The notes under the pieces were generated by a model, which was not told the DNA's origin, made no database searches, and saw only the letters and a program-made list of their open reading frames with translations. 64,000 bases of DNA from Paraburkholderia ferrariae NBRC 106233 (GTDB lineage: Bacteria; Pseudomonadota; Gammaproteobacteria; Burkholderiales; Burkholderiaceae), in NCBI RefSeq assembly GCF_000685035.1, contig NZ_BAYB01000015.1, positions 124,001-188,000 on the forward strand, given 5' to 3'. Position numbers and translations under genes: made by a program. Shown here piece by piece: positions 18,546-26,593 of this stretch. Position 1 is the first letter of the stretch. Every line of letters starts with the position of its first letter.

Positions 18546-19188
18546 AATGTTCGACATGTTCGTCCAGTCGTTCTGGGAAACGCTCGTCATGGTGGGCATC
18601 TCGGGACTCGTGGGCGCGGCGATCGGCCTGCCGCTCGGCGTGCTGCTCTACCTGACCGACCGTGACGGCGTGCTGCAGAACCTCGCGGTCAACCGCGTGA
18701 TGGGCGTGGTCGTGAACGCCGTGCGCTCCACGCCGTTCATCATCCTGCTCGTCGCCGTGATTCCCTTTACGCGGCTCGTCGTGGGGTCGTCGATCGGCAC
18801 GGCCGCTGCCGTCGTGCCGCTGACCATCGCGGCCGCGCCGTTCATCGCGCGCCTCGTCGAAACGGCGCTGCGCGAAGTCGATCGCGGCCTGATCGAAGCC
18901 GCGCAGGCGATGGGCGCGAGCACGCGCCAGATCGTCTTCAAGGTGCTGCTGCCCGAATCGCTGCCGGGCGTCGTGGCGGGGCTCACGATCACCTTCATCT
19001 CGCTCGTCGGCTACTCGGCGATGGCGGGCGCGATCGGCGGCGGGGGCCTGGGCGACCTCGGCATCCGCTACGGCTATCAGCGCTTCGAACCCGAAGTGAT
19101 GCTGATCGTGGTCGTGATCCTGATCGTGTTCGTGCAGCTCGTGCAGTCGTTCGGCGACTGGCTCGTGCGGCGCCTCAGCCACAAATAA
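18535..19188 (+). CDS. metI: Methionine ABC transporter, permease
   Basis: The 217-residue inner-membrane protein has five hydrophobic helices and the ABC-permease EAA loop (L-I-E-A-A-Q-A-M-G-A-S near residues 120-130), which contacts MetN. The ATG at 18535 is preceded by a GGAGGAG ribosome site inside the end of metN. Length is the same as in E. coli MetI. Next gene metQ follows after 42 bases. Confidence 0.95.
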   Translation: MWSEMFDMFVQSFWETLVMVGISGLVGAAIGLPLGVLLYLTDRDGVLQNLAVNRVMGVVVNAVRSTPFIILLVAVIPFTRLVVGSSIGTAAAVVPLTIAAAPFIARLVETALREVDRGLIEAAQAMGASTRQIVFKVLLPESLPGVVAGLTITFISLVGYSAMAGAIGGGGLGDLGIRYGYQRFEPEVMLIVVVILIVFVQLVQSFGDWLVRRLSHK

Positions 19189-19230
19189 GCCACGCATTTC
19201 CATTATCAGAACTCAAAACCAGGGGTAGGC

Positions 19231-20028
19231 ATGCAACGTCGTTTCATGATCCGGCTGGCCGTCGCACTCGGCGCGGCCTCGCTCTTCGCTTCGTTCGGCG
19301 CACAGGCCGACGAGACCATCAAGGTGGGAGTGACAGGCGGCCCGCACGAGCAGGTGATGGAAGTGGTGAAGCGGGTGGCGGCGAAGAACGGCCTCGCCAT
19401 CCAGATCGTCGAGTTCTCGGACTACGTGCAGCCGAACGCGGCGCTCGCGAGCGGCGATCTCGACGCCAACAGCTACCAGCACCAGCCGTATCTGGACGCG
19501 CAGGTGAAGGACCGCGGCTACAAGCTCGTCAAGATCGCGGATACGGTGACTTTCCCGATGGGCATCTACTCGAAGAAGGTGAAGTCGCTCGCGCAACTGC
19601 AGCCGGGCGCGAAGATCGCGGTGCCCAATGATCCGACGAATGGCGGCCGTGCCCTGCTGTTGCTGCAGAAGCAGGGCCTCATCAAGCTGCGTGCCGATGC
19701 CGGTTTGAAGGCGACACCGCTCGACATCGTGGAAAACCCCAGGAAGCTGAAGATCGTCGAACTGGACGCGGCGCAGATCCCGCGCTCGCTCGACGACGTG
19801 GACGCCGCCGCGATCAACACGAACTTCGCCATGCAGGCGGGCCTCAAGCCCCGGCAGGACGCGATTGCGATTGAAGACCCCAAGGGCCCGTACGTGAATA
19901 TCCTCGCGATTCGCGAAGCCGACCGCAACAAGCCCTGGGTGGCGAAGCTCGTGGCGGCCTACCACTCGCCGGAGGTCAAGCAATACATCGACAGCCAGTT
20001 CGGCGGCGCGGTCGTCGCTTCCTGGTGA
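19231..20028 (+). CDS. metQ: Methionine ABC transporter, substrate-binding protein
   Basis: The 265-residue NlpA/MetQ-family protein binds methionine in the periplasm and passes it to MetI. The mature part starts E-T-I-K-V-G-V-T-G-G-P-H, and S-Y-Q-H-Q-P-Y-L near residue 87 is the family's ligand-side segment. The signal sequence ends F-G-A-Q-A-D-E with no cysteine, so unlike E. coli MetQ it is not a lipoprotein but a soluble periplasmic protein. It ends the operon; a terminator follows. Confidence 0.93.
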   Translation: MQRRFMIRLAVALGAASLFASFGAQADETIKVGVTGGPHEQVMEVVKRVAAKNGLAIQIVEFSDYVQPNAALASGDLDANSYQHQPYLDAQVKDRGYKLVKIADTVTFPMGIYSKKVKSLAQLQPGAKIAVPNDPTNGGRALLLLQKQGLIKLRADAGLKATPLDIVENPRKLKIVELDAAQIPRSLDDVDAAAINTNFAMQAGLKPRQDAIAIEDPKGPYVNILAIREADRNKPWVAKLVAAYHSPEVKQYIDSQFGGAVVASW

Positions 20029-20072
20029 GACGGCACGCATATAAAATACGGGATTAGAGAAATTAGTCGGCG

Positions 20073-20097
20073 CCCGGGCTTGAAGCCCGGGTTTTTT
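20073..20097 (+). terminator. Rho-independent terminator after metQ
   Basis: A short GC-rich hairpin (GCCCGGGCT, loop, AGCCCGGG) is followed directly by six T residues. It closes the metNIQ operon 45 bases after the metQ stop. Confidence 0.88.
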
Positions 20098-20243
20098 CCG
20101 CCGTAAAATCGCACGACCGTTCGCTATTGCAGCTGCCGCGCCTGCGGCGTAGCTCGTTAAAAGTGCCGGCGGCACAGGCGCACCGCGAGGCGCTCGCTAT
20201 AATGTCCGCCAGGTTGACGTATTCGTAACTTTGGAGCATGTGA

Positions 20244-20993
20244 ATGAAAGTCCTTGTGCCAGTCAAGCGCGTAGTCGATTACAACGTGAAAGTCCGTGTG
20301 AAGTCGGACGGGTCGGGCGTCGATATCGCCAACGTCAAGATGTCGATGAACCCGTTCGACGAAATCGCCGTGGAAGAAGCGGTGCGCCTGAAGGAAGCCG
20401 GCGTGGCGACCGAGGTGATCGCGGTTTCGGCGGGCGTTGCCCAGGCCCAGGAAACGCTGCGCACGGCGCTGGCCATCGGTGCGGACCGCGCGATCCTGAT
20501 CGAGTCGAACGAAGACCTGCAGCCGCTGGCTGTCGCGAAGCTGCTCAAGGCGCTCGTGGACAAGGAACAGCCTTCGCTCGTGATTCTCGGCAAGCAGGCC
20601 ATCGACGACGATTCCAACCAGACCGGCCAGATGCTCGCCGCGCTCGCGAATCTGCCGCAGGCCACGTTTGCGTCGAAGGTCGTGGTGGCCGACGGCAAGG
20701 CCACCGTGTCGCGTGAAGTCGATGGCGGCGCGGAAACGCTGTCGCTGACGCTGCCCGCCGTGGTGACGACCGACCTGCGCCTGAACGAGCCGCGCTACGT
20801 GACGCTGCCGAACATCATGAAGGCGAAGAAGAAGCCGCTGGAGACGATCAAGCCCGAAGACCTCGGTGTGGACGTCGCGCCGCGTCTGAAGACGCTCAAG
20901 GTTGCCGAGCCGCCCAAGCGTAGCGCAGGCGTGAAGGTGCCGGACGTGAAGACGCTGGTCGAGAAGCTGAAGACCGAAGCGAAGGTCATCTAA
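20244..20993 (+). CDS. etfB: Electron transfer flavoprotein, beta subunit
   Basis: The 249-residue subunit binds AMP and, with EtfA, carries electrons from acyl-CoA dehydrogenases to the ETF-quinone oxidoreductase. V-P-V-K-R-V-V-D-Y-N near the start, and V-D-I-A-N-V-K-M-S-M-N-P-F-D-E-I-A-V-E-E-A (residues about 31-50) are family signatures, as is L-G-K-Q-A-I-D-D-D-S-N-Q-T-G-Q. A TATAAT box lies at 20198-20203, but no matching -35 is clear. etfA follows 21 bases later. Confidence 0.96.
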   Translation: MKVLVPVKRVVDYNVKVRVKSDGSGVDIANVKMSMNPFDEIAVEEAVRLKEAGVATEVIAVSAGVAQAQETLRTALAIGADRAILIESNEDLQPLAVAKLLKALVDKEQPSLVILGKQAIDDDSNQTGQMLAALANLPQATFASKVVVADGKATVSREVDGGAETLSLTLPAVVTTDLRLNEPRYVTLPNIMKAKKKPLETIKPEDLGVDVAPRLKTLKVAEPPKRSAGVKVPDVKTLVEKLKTEAKVI

Positions 20994-21014
20994 GGGTTCA
21001 GGGAGCAAAGAGAC

Positions 21015-21950
21015 ATGACGATTCTGGTTATTGCCGAACACGACAACGCGTCCGTGAAGGCTGCAACGCTGAACACCGTGGCTGCCGCACAGAAGATTGG
21101 TGGCGACGTGCACGTGCTGATCGCGGGTCACAACGCGCAGGGCGCAGCCGATGCGGCTGCGAAGATCGCAGGCGTGGCAAAGGTGCTGCTGGCCGACGCG
21201 CCGCAACTGGAGCAGGGCCTGGCGGAAAACGTCGAAGCGACGGTTCTTGCAATTGCAAAGAACTATTCGCACATCCTCGCGCCGGCGACGGCAGCGGGCA
21301 AGAACGTCGCGCCGCGTATCGCCGCGAAGCTGGACGTGGCGCAGATTTCGGACATCACGGCTGTGGATTCGCCCGACACGTTCGAGCGCCCGATCTACGC
21401 AGGCAACGCCATCGCGACGGTGCAGTCGGTCGATCCGGTCAAGGTGATCACGGTCCGCACGACGGGCTTCGACGCCGTAGCGGCTGAAGGTGGCAGCGCG
21501 AGCATCGAGAAGCTCGAAGCAGCGGCCGATAGCGGCCTCTCGCAGTTCGTGAGCCGCGAGGTGACGAAGCTGGACCGTCCGGAGCTGACGAGCGCGAAGA
21601 TCATCGTCTCGGGCGGCCGGGGTCTGGGCAACGGCGAGAACTATACGAAGGTGCTGGAGCCGCTGGCCGACAAGCTCAACGCGGCGCTGGGCGCATCGCG
21701 CGCGGCGGTGGACGCAGGCTTTGTTCCGAACGACTATCAGGTCGGTCAAACCGGCAAGATCGTCGCGCCGCAGTTGTACGTGGCGGTGGGCATCTCGGGT
21801 GCGATCCAGCATCTGGCCGGCATGAAGGACTCGAAGGTGATCGTGGCGATCAACAAGGACGAGGAAGCGCCGATCTTCGGCGTGGCCGATTATGGTCTCG
21901 TGGGCGATCTGTTCACGCTCGTGCCGGAACTGGTCAAGGAACTCGGCTGA
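21015..21950 (+). CDS. etfA: Electron transfer flavoprotein, alpha subunit
   Basis: The 311-residue subunit carries the FAD. The C-terminal FAD domain shows S-G-G-R-G-L-G (about residues 198-204), the segment G-Q-T-G-K-I-V-A-P-Q-L-Y-V-A-V-G-I-S-G-A-I-Q-H, and A-I-N-K-D-E-E-A-P-I-F, all typical of ETF alpha. It is paired with etfB and ends at a terminator. Both genes are of normal length. Confidence 0.96.
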   Translation: MTILVIAEHDNASVKAATLNTVAAAQKIGGDVHVLIAGHNAQGAADAAAKIAGVAKVLLADAPQLEQGLAENVEATVLAIAKNYSHILAPATAAGKNVAPRIAAKLDVAQISDITAVDSPDTFERPIYAGNAIATVQSVDPVKVITVRTTGFDAVAAEGGSASIEKLEAAADSGLSQFVSREVTKLDRPELTSAKIIVSGGRGLGNGENYTKVLEPLADKLNAALGASRAAVDAGFVPNDYQVGQTGKIVAPQLYVAVGISGAIQHLAGMKDSKVIVAINKDEEAPIFGVADYGLVGDLFTLVPELVKELG

Positions 21951-21986
21951 TCGACGAAACCCGCCGCGGAGGTCGCGGCAGGTGAG

Positions 21987-22014
21987 AAAAGGGGCGCTGC
22001 GGCGCCCCTTTTTT
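21987..22014 (+). terminator. Rho-independent terminator after etfA
   Basis: A stem AGGGGCGC/GCGCCCCT with a four-base loop is flanked by A residues and followed by six T. It ends the etfBA transcript. Confidence 0.9.
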
Positions 22015-22060
22015 GCGGTCCGGCTTTGCTGCCCCAACGCGCCGCGCAGGCCCAAATAGA

Positions 22061-22093
22061 AATCGGCGCCCCTTCTTCCTCGGGGCGCCGATT
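22061..22093. terminator. Hairpin at the 3' end of dadA
   Basis: AATCGGCGCCCC pairs with GGGGCGCCGATT around a nine-base loop. It lies 39 bases past the dadA stop on the minus strand and next to the etfA terminator; the T-run on either side is weak, so it may act together with the neighbouring hairpin as a two-way block. Confidence 0.55.
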
Positions 22094-22131
22094 GTTGTTA
22101 GGACTGCTTTGCGTGGCCCTGCGGCCGTCGC

Positions 22132-23418
22132 TTACGCGTACGCGGGCCGGTGCTCGCCTTGCGTTTCGCCGAGGTAGCGGAACACGGAGAGATCGTCGGC
22201 CCTGATGGCGGGCTTCTTGCCCGAGATGAGGTCGGCGAGCAGTTGGCCCGAGCCGCACGACATCGTCCAGCCGAGCGTGCCGTGCCCCGTGTTGAGGAAC
22301 AGGTTCGAGATCGGCGTACGGCCCACCACCGGGGTGCCGTCCGGCGTCATCGGGCGCAGGCCGGTCCAGAAGGTGGCCTTGGTGGTGTCGCCGCCGCCCG
22401 GGAACAGGTCGTTCACGCACATTTCGAGCGTTTCGCGGCGCGCTTCGCGCAGCGTCTTGTCGAAGCCGACGATCTCCGCCATGCCGCCCACGCGGATGCG
22501 GTTGTCGAAGCGCGTGATCGCGATCTTGTAGGTTTCGTCGAGCACGGTCGAGACCGGTGCGGCGTCGGCATTCACGATCGGTGCGGTGATCGAGTAGCCC
22601 TTGAGCGGATACACCGGAATCTTCATGAGGCCCGCGAGCATCTTCGTCGAGAACGAGCCGAGCGCGACCACGAAGGCATCGGCGCGCACGAGTTCGCTGC
22701 CGCACTGCACGCCGGCAATGCGCTCGCCCGCGACGGCGAGGCCGTCGATGGGCGTGTTGTAGCGGAACTTCACGCCGAGTTCCTCGGCCATGGCGGCAAG
22801 GCGCGTGGTGAAGAGCTGGCAGTCGCCGGTTTCGTCGCCCGGCAGGCGCAGGCCGCCCGTCAGCTTGTGCGAGACCGCGGCGAGCGCCGGTTCGGCGCGT
22901 TCGAGTTCGGCGGCGGTGAGCAGTTCGTAGGGGACGTTCGCGTCCTTGAGCACGGCGATGTCTTTCTGGGCGCCGTCGAACTGCTGCTGCGTGCGGAATA
23001 CCTGCAGCGTGCCGCCCGTGCGGCCCTCGTACTGAATGCCGGTATCGGCGCGCAGGGCCTGGAGGCAGTCGCGGCTGTATTCGGCGAGCCGCACCATGCG
23101 GCCCTTGTTGAGCGCATAGCGTTCGGCCGTGCAGTTCTGGAGCATCTGCCACATCCACTGCAGCTGGAATTTCGTGCCGTCGAGGCGGATGGCGAGCGGC
23201 GCGTGCTTTTCGAACATCCACTTGATCGCCTTGAGCGGCACGCCCGGCGCCGCCCACGGCGCGGCATAGCCCGGCGAGATCTGACCGGCGTTGGCGAAGC
23301 TGGTTTCGAGCGCGGGGCCGGTTTCACGGTCGATGACCGTGACCTCATGGCCGGCACGCGCCAGATACCAGGCGCTAGCCACCCCGACCACACCGCTGCC
23401 CAAGATGACGACTCGCAT
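22132..23418 (-). CDS. dadA: D-amino acid dehydrogenase, small subunit
   Basis: This 428-residue FAD enzyme oxidatively deaminates D-amino acids, mainly D-alanine, feeding electrons to the respiratory chain. The FAD dinucleotide motif is I-L-G-S-G-V-V-G-V-A-S-A near residues 5-16, and the C-terminal W-T-G-L-R-P-M-T-P-D-G-T-P segment is the DadA/DAO signature. It is divergent from an Lrp-family regulator gene, matching the alanine catabolism pattern in which Lrp controls dadA. No dadX racemase is adjacent. Confidence 0.94.
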   Translation of the reverse strand: MRVVILGSGVVGVASAWYLARAGHEVTVIDRETGPALETSFANAGQISPGYAAPWAAPGVPLKAIKWMFEKHAPLAIRLDGTKFQLQWMWQMLQNCTAERYALNKGRMVRLAEYSRDCLQALRADTGIQYEGRTGGTLQVFRTQQQFDGAQKDIAVLKDANVPYELLTAAELERAEPALAAVSHKLTGGLRLPGDETGDCQLFTTRLAAMAEELGVKFRYNTPIDGLAVAGERIAGVQCGSELVRADAFVVALGSFSTKMLAGLMKIPVYPLKGYSITAPIVNADAAPVSTVLDETYKIAITRFDNRIRVGGMAEIVGFDKTLREARRETLEMCVNDLFPGGGDTTKATFWTGLRPMTPDGTPVVGRTPISNLFLNTGHGTLGWTMSCGSGQLLADLISGKKPAIRADDLSVFRYLGETQGEHRPAYA

Positions 23419-23613
23419 AGCTGCTGCTCCGATAGGTATTGTTGACGCTACGCCGCCTGTCTTGATGGACCGCCTGTGCGCCCGTCTGCGGCTCGCAGGG
23501 CGGGTGAAACAGGAAAAAACACGCCTTCAGCAGTGTAGCTAGTGTTATTAGCTATGCTATTGTTGTATGTCCAGGTTTTGTTATCGTATTTATCAAATAT
23601 TCAGGAAATAAAC
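23419..23613. promoter_or_regulatory. Divergent control region of dadA and the Lrp gene
   Basis: The 195-base gap becomes clearly AT-rich on the side of the regulator (about 23535-23610). Lrp-type proteins prefer such AT-rich sites, so autoregulation and control of dadA from here are likely, but no precise operator can be named. Confidence 0.45.
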
Positions 23614-24102
23614 ATGAGAACGCAGCGCCAGCCGGTCCGCGCGCTCGACCGCCTCGATCACCGCATCCTCAAGCTGCTTCAGGAGGACGGGCGCATGGCG
23701 ATGAAAGACCTCGCCGAGCAGGTGGGGCTGTCCGTCACGCCGTGCATTGAGCGGGTGAAGCGCATGGAGCGCGACGGCGTCATTACGGGCTACTACGCCC
23801 GCGTGAACCCGACCGTGCTGGGCGCGGCGTTGCTCGTGTTCGTCGAGATCACGCTCGACCACAAGAGCGGCAACATGTTCGAGCAGTTCCGCCGCGAAGT
23901 GCAGAAGATTCCCGAGGTGCTCGAATGCCATCTCGTATCGGGCGACTTCGACTATCTGATCAAGGCGCGCATTGGCGAGATGGCCGACTACCGCAAGCTG
24001 CTCGGCGACATCCTGCTGCAACTGCCCGGCGCGGTGCAGTCGAAGAGCTATGTGGTGATGGAAGAGATCAAGGAAACGCTGACCATCGCCGTGGGCGAGT
24101 GA
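23614..24102 (+). CDS. Lrp/AsnC-family transcriptional regulator
   Basis: A 162-residue regulator with an N-terminal helix-turn-helix (L-D-H-R-I-L-K-L-L-Q-E-D-G-R-M, then L-A-E-Q-V-G-L-S-V-T-P-C) and a C-terminal RAM ligand-binding domain ending E-I-K-E-T-L. It is close to global Lrp in layout. The ATG at 23614 follows a CAGGAAA ribosome site; open frame upstream is AT-rich leader. Its position next to divergent dadA suggests it senses alanine or leucine and controls D-alanine use. This is inference from context. Confidence 0.9.
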   Translation: MRTQRQPVRALDRLDHRILKLLQEDGRMAMKDLAEQVGLSVTPCIERVKRMERDGVITGYYARVNPTVLGAALLVFVEITLDHKSGNMFEQFRREVQKIPEVLECHLVSGDFDYLIKARIGEMADYRKLLGDILLQLPGAVQSKSYVVMEEIKETLTIAVGE

Positions 24103-24189
24103 GGGCCTGGCGCCGTCGCACGGGACGGCGCCAGGCGGTAGCAGGTTGATCGCGGGCAAGCGAGACGCCCCCGTTTTTCGGGCTCGACA

Positions 24190-24231
24190 AAGCGCCTCAG
24201 TACTGTATATTTGTACAGTATCGAGGCGCTT
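24190..24231. promoter_or_regulatory. LexA (SOS) box within a 42-bp dyad, at the radical-SAM gene promoter
   Basis: The core CTGTATATTTGTACAG (24203-24218) fits the LexA consensus CTG-N10-CAG with only small departures, and the flanking TA / TA also match. Around it lie a second pair of arms, AAGCGCCTC (24190-24198) and GAGGCGCTT (24223-24231), making a 42-base dyad. A possible -35 (TCGACA, 24184-24189) and -10 (TATATT, 24206-24211) with 16-base spacing would put LexA on top of the -10. The gene's GTG start follows 27 bases after the box. Confidence 0.78.
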
Positions 24232-24244
24232 TCTTTATCCCACC

Positions 24245-25387
24245 GTGAACGACCCAGACCGCGAGCCGCTCGACGATTCCGAGGCGTGGCAGCCCATCGC
24301 GCCGCCCGTACCCCGCAAGGGGCGCGGCGCGGTCACGAACCTGCAGGGGCGCTACGAGGTGGATCAGCGCGAGGCATTCGACGACGGCTGGCAGCCGACC
24401 GGCGAAGAAGAGGAGGGCACTGCCCCCGCGCTGCGCACGCAGGTATTCGAAGAGCGCGCGAAGAGCATTCTCACGCGCAACCAGTCGCCGGATATCCCGT
24501 TCAGCGTTTCGCTCAATCCGTATCGCGGCTGCGAGCACGGCTGCATCTACTGCTTTGCGCGCCCCACCCACAGCTATCTGGGCCTCTCGCCGGGGCTCGA
24601 CTTCGAAAGCCGCATCTATGCGAAGGTCAACGCCCCCGAACTGCTGGCGCGCGAGCTGGCGAAGCCGTCCTACGAGCCCGAGCCCATTGCGCTAGGCGTC
24701 AATACCGACGCGTGGCAGCCCGTGGAGCGCGATCTGCGCATCACGCGCCGCGTGATCGAGGTGCTGGCCGAGCGCGGGCATCCGTTCGCCGCCATCACCA
24801 AATCGTCGCTGATCGAGCGCGACCTCGATCTGCTCGTGCCGATGGCGCAGCGCAACCAGTTCATGGCCGCGATCACGATCACGACGCTCGACGCCGATAT
24901 CGCACGCACGCTCGAACCTCGCGCGGCGAGCCCGCTGCGGCGCCTGCGCACGATCCGCACCCTCGCCGAGGCGGGCATCCCCGTGGGCGTCAGCATTGCG
25001 CCGGTGATTCCCTTCGTGACCGAGCCGGACATGGAGCGCGTGCTGCAAGCCTGTGCCGAGGCGGGGGCGTCCAGCGCGAGCTATATCGTGCTGCGCCTGC
25101 CGTGGGAGGTCGCGCCGCTCTTCCAGCAATGGCTCTCGGCGCATTTTCCGCAACGTGCGGAGCGCGTGATGAGCCGCGTGCGAGACATGCGCGGCGGCAA
25201 GGATTACGACTCGTCGTTTTCGCAACGCATGAAGGGCACGGGTCTTTGGGCCGATCTGCTCAAGCAGCGCTTTCACAAGGCCGTGCGGCGCCTCGGCTTG
25301 AACGAGCGGCGGCACGGCATTCTCGACATGTCGGCGTTCGTTAGCGCGAAAATCGTGCGCGAGAAGCCCCAACTCGATCTCTTCTAG
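24245..25387 (+). CDS. Radical-SAM protein of the PA0069 type, SOS-controlled
   Basis: A 380-residue radical-SAM enzyme with the 4Fe-4S motif in Y-R-G-C-E-H-G-C-I-Y-C-F (Cys-x3-Cys-x2-Cys) near residues 98-109, followed by A-R-P-T-H-S-Y-L-G. This is the PA0069 family, distantly like spore photoproduct lyase (SplB). The P. aeruginosa member is, to my knowledge, in the LexA regulon, and here a LexA box lies just upstream, which supports a role in DNA damage. The GTG at 24245 was preferred because the conserved sequence begins there and transcription probably starts after the LexA site; the frame is open back to 24146. The chemical reaction is unknown. Confidence 0.88.
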   Translation: MNDPDREPLDDSEAWQPIAPPVPRKGRGAVTNLQGRYEVDQREAFDDGWQPTGEEEEGTAPALRTQVFEERAKSILTRNQSPDIPFSVSLNPYRGCEHGCIYCFARPTHSYLGLSPGLDFESRIYAKVNAPELLARELAKPSYEPEPIALGVNTDAWQPVERDLRITRRVIEVLAERGHPFAAITKSSLIERDLDLLVPMAQRNQFMAAITITTLDADIARTLEPRAASPLRRLRTIRTLAEAGIPVGVSIAPVIPFVTEPDMERVLQACAEAGASSASYIVLRLPWEVAPLFQQWLSAHFPQRAERVMSRVRDMRGGKDYDSSFSQRMKGTGLWADLLKQRFHKAVRRLGLNERRHGILDMSAFVSAKIVREKPQLDLF

Positions 25388-25412
25388 CCTGGCCGTGCGG
25401 GCCGGCGCGATC

Positions 25413-25877
25413 TCACTGGGAGAGGGCCTTGGCCGCCTCGACCTGCGACTCGAAGTAGGTCTGGAACGAAAGCGCGAGGCCCGTCATCAGGAGAAAGGCG
25501 CCGATCAGCAGCGAGAAGATCACGACGAAGATAACTGCCCAGCCCGAGCGGCTCGTACGGCCGGCGTGCGCGTTGAACTGGGCGTCCCACTTCGCGTCGG
25601 GGCGCAGGCCATAAACGATGGCCGCGAGAAACGCCGAGAAGAGCGAAACGGCGCCGATCACCGCGAGCCCCCAGCCAGGCACCGAGGCGCGCCCGGTGGC
25701 GACGAGCAGGAGCACGCCCGGAATGCCGAGCAGCGTGCCGAAAACGTGCGCCCAGCCCCAGAAGTCGCGCGGGCCGTACAGATAGAAGCGATGGGCGCCG
25801 AGGCTGCCGAAGAAGAAGGCGAGCGCAGCGGTGAGCGTCTTGGAGCGAAAGCGCGTGGAGGCGGTGGCTGTGGACAT
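25413..25877 (-). CDS. TM2-domain membrane protein
   Basis: A 154-residue protein whose N-terminal part has the TM2 motif (F-G-S-L-G-A-H-R-F-Y-L near residues 23-33), two helices joined by a turn, followed by two more hydrophobic segments, one near residue 70 and one near residue 120. The role of TM2 proteins in bacteria is not known. The ATG at 25877 was chosen because the frame upstream of it is arginine/proline-rich with no conserved sequence. The gene is convergent with the radical-SAM gene. Confidence 0.75.
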   Translation of the reverse strand: MSTATASTRFRSKTLTAALAFFFGSLGAHRFYLYGPRDFWGWAHVFGTLLGIPGVLLLVATGRASVPGWGLAVIGAVSLFSAFLAAIVYGLRPDAKWDAQFNAHAGRTSRSGWAVIFVVIFSLLIGAFLLMTGLALSFQTYFESQVEAAKALSQ

Positions 25878-26123
25878 GGACGGACGAAGGTCGCGGGGCG
25901 CGGATGTGTGAATGGCGCCAGGGCGGCGGCCGTCGGGCATTGTACGTCGGGCGGCGAAGCCCGGGCAGCGGTGCGCAGCGATAGTGGAAAGAGCGGGGCG
26001 GGCAACGCCGCGGGCCGTTCACAAACGCCGCGGCAACAAGGCGCAAGCCCGCGCCACGCGGCGTTGCACCGCCGCCCGCTCGCGATTCATCGCACCGCCC
26101 CGCCCAGATTTCCAGTTAAGTGT

Positions 26124-26152
26124 TTGTTATGGCTTCGGTTTCGGGCTATAAT
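26124..26152 (+). promoter_or_regulatory. Sigma-70 promoter of rpsP operon
   Basis: TTGTTA (26124-26129) and a perfect TATAAT (26147-26152) are 17 bases apart, in a gap of 320 bases (25878-26197) that otherwise shows nothing. The operon's first start codon is 46 bases beyond the -10 box. Confidence 0.8.
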
Positions 26153-26197
26153 CGCGTGTTTCAGTGTTTCTGAACCCCGGTTTTCAAGGATTCTAGT

Positions 26198-26452
26198 ATG
26201 GTCATCATCCGTCTGGCACGCGGCGGCTCGAAGAAGCGCCCGTTCTACAACATCGTCGCAACCGATTCGCGCAACCGTCGCGACGGCCGTTTCATCGAAC
26301 GCGTGGGTTTCTACAACCCGGTCGCTACGAAGGGCGAAACGCTCCGTATCGCGCAAGATCGCGTGACGTACTGGCAAGGCGTGGGCGCACAGTTGTCGCC
26401 GGCCGTCGAGCGTCTCGTGAAGGAATCGCAAAAGGCAACGCCCGCTGCTTAA
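26198..26452 (+). CDS. rpsP: 30S ribosomal protein S16
   Basis: The 84-residue protein begins M-V-I-I-R-L-A-R-G-G-S-K-K-R-P-F-Y, the S16 signature, and has the usual length. S16 is needed for 30S assembly. It is the first gene of rpsP-rimM-trmD-rplS. Confidence 0.97.
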   Translation: MVIIRLARGGSKKRPFYNIVATDSRNRRDGRFIERVGFYNPVATKGETLRIAQDRVTYWQGVGAQLSPAVERLVKESQKATPAA

Positions 26453-26593
26453 GCCTCGGGCTTGAGTCGTGGTGCACGTCTTTTGTTGATTTTGGGTCGA
26501 TTTTGCTTCGATTGTCTGTTTTTATCCGCATGTGCGCGAGCGTGAGCCGCGTGCGTGGGGTGTGGCTGCATGAACGGGCTGTGAGATTCGCCG

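Noticed and set aside
20198..20203. TATAAT as promoter of etfBA
   Set aside because: The -10 is perfect but no -35 hexamer of normal spacing was found, so it was not listed as a separate promoter.
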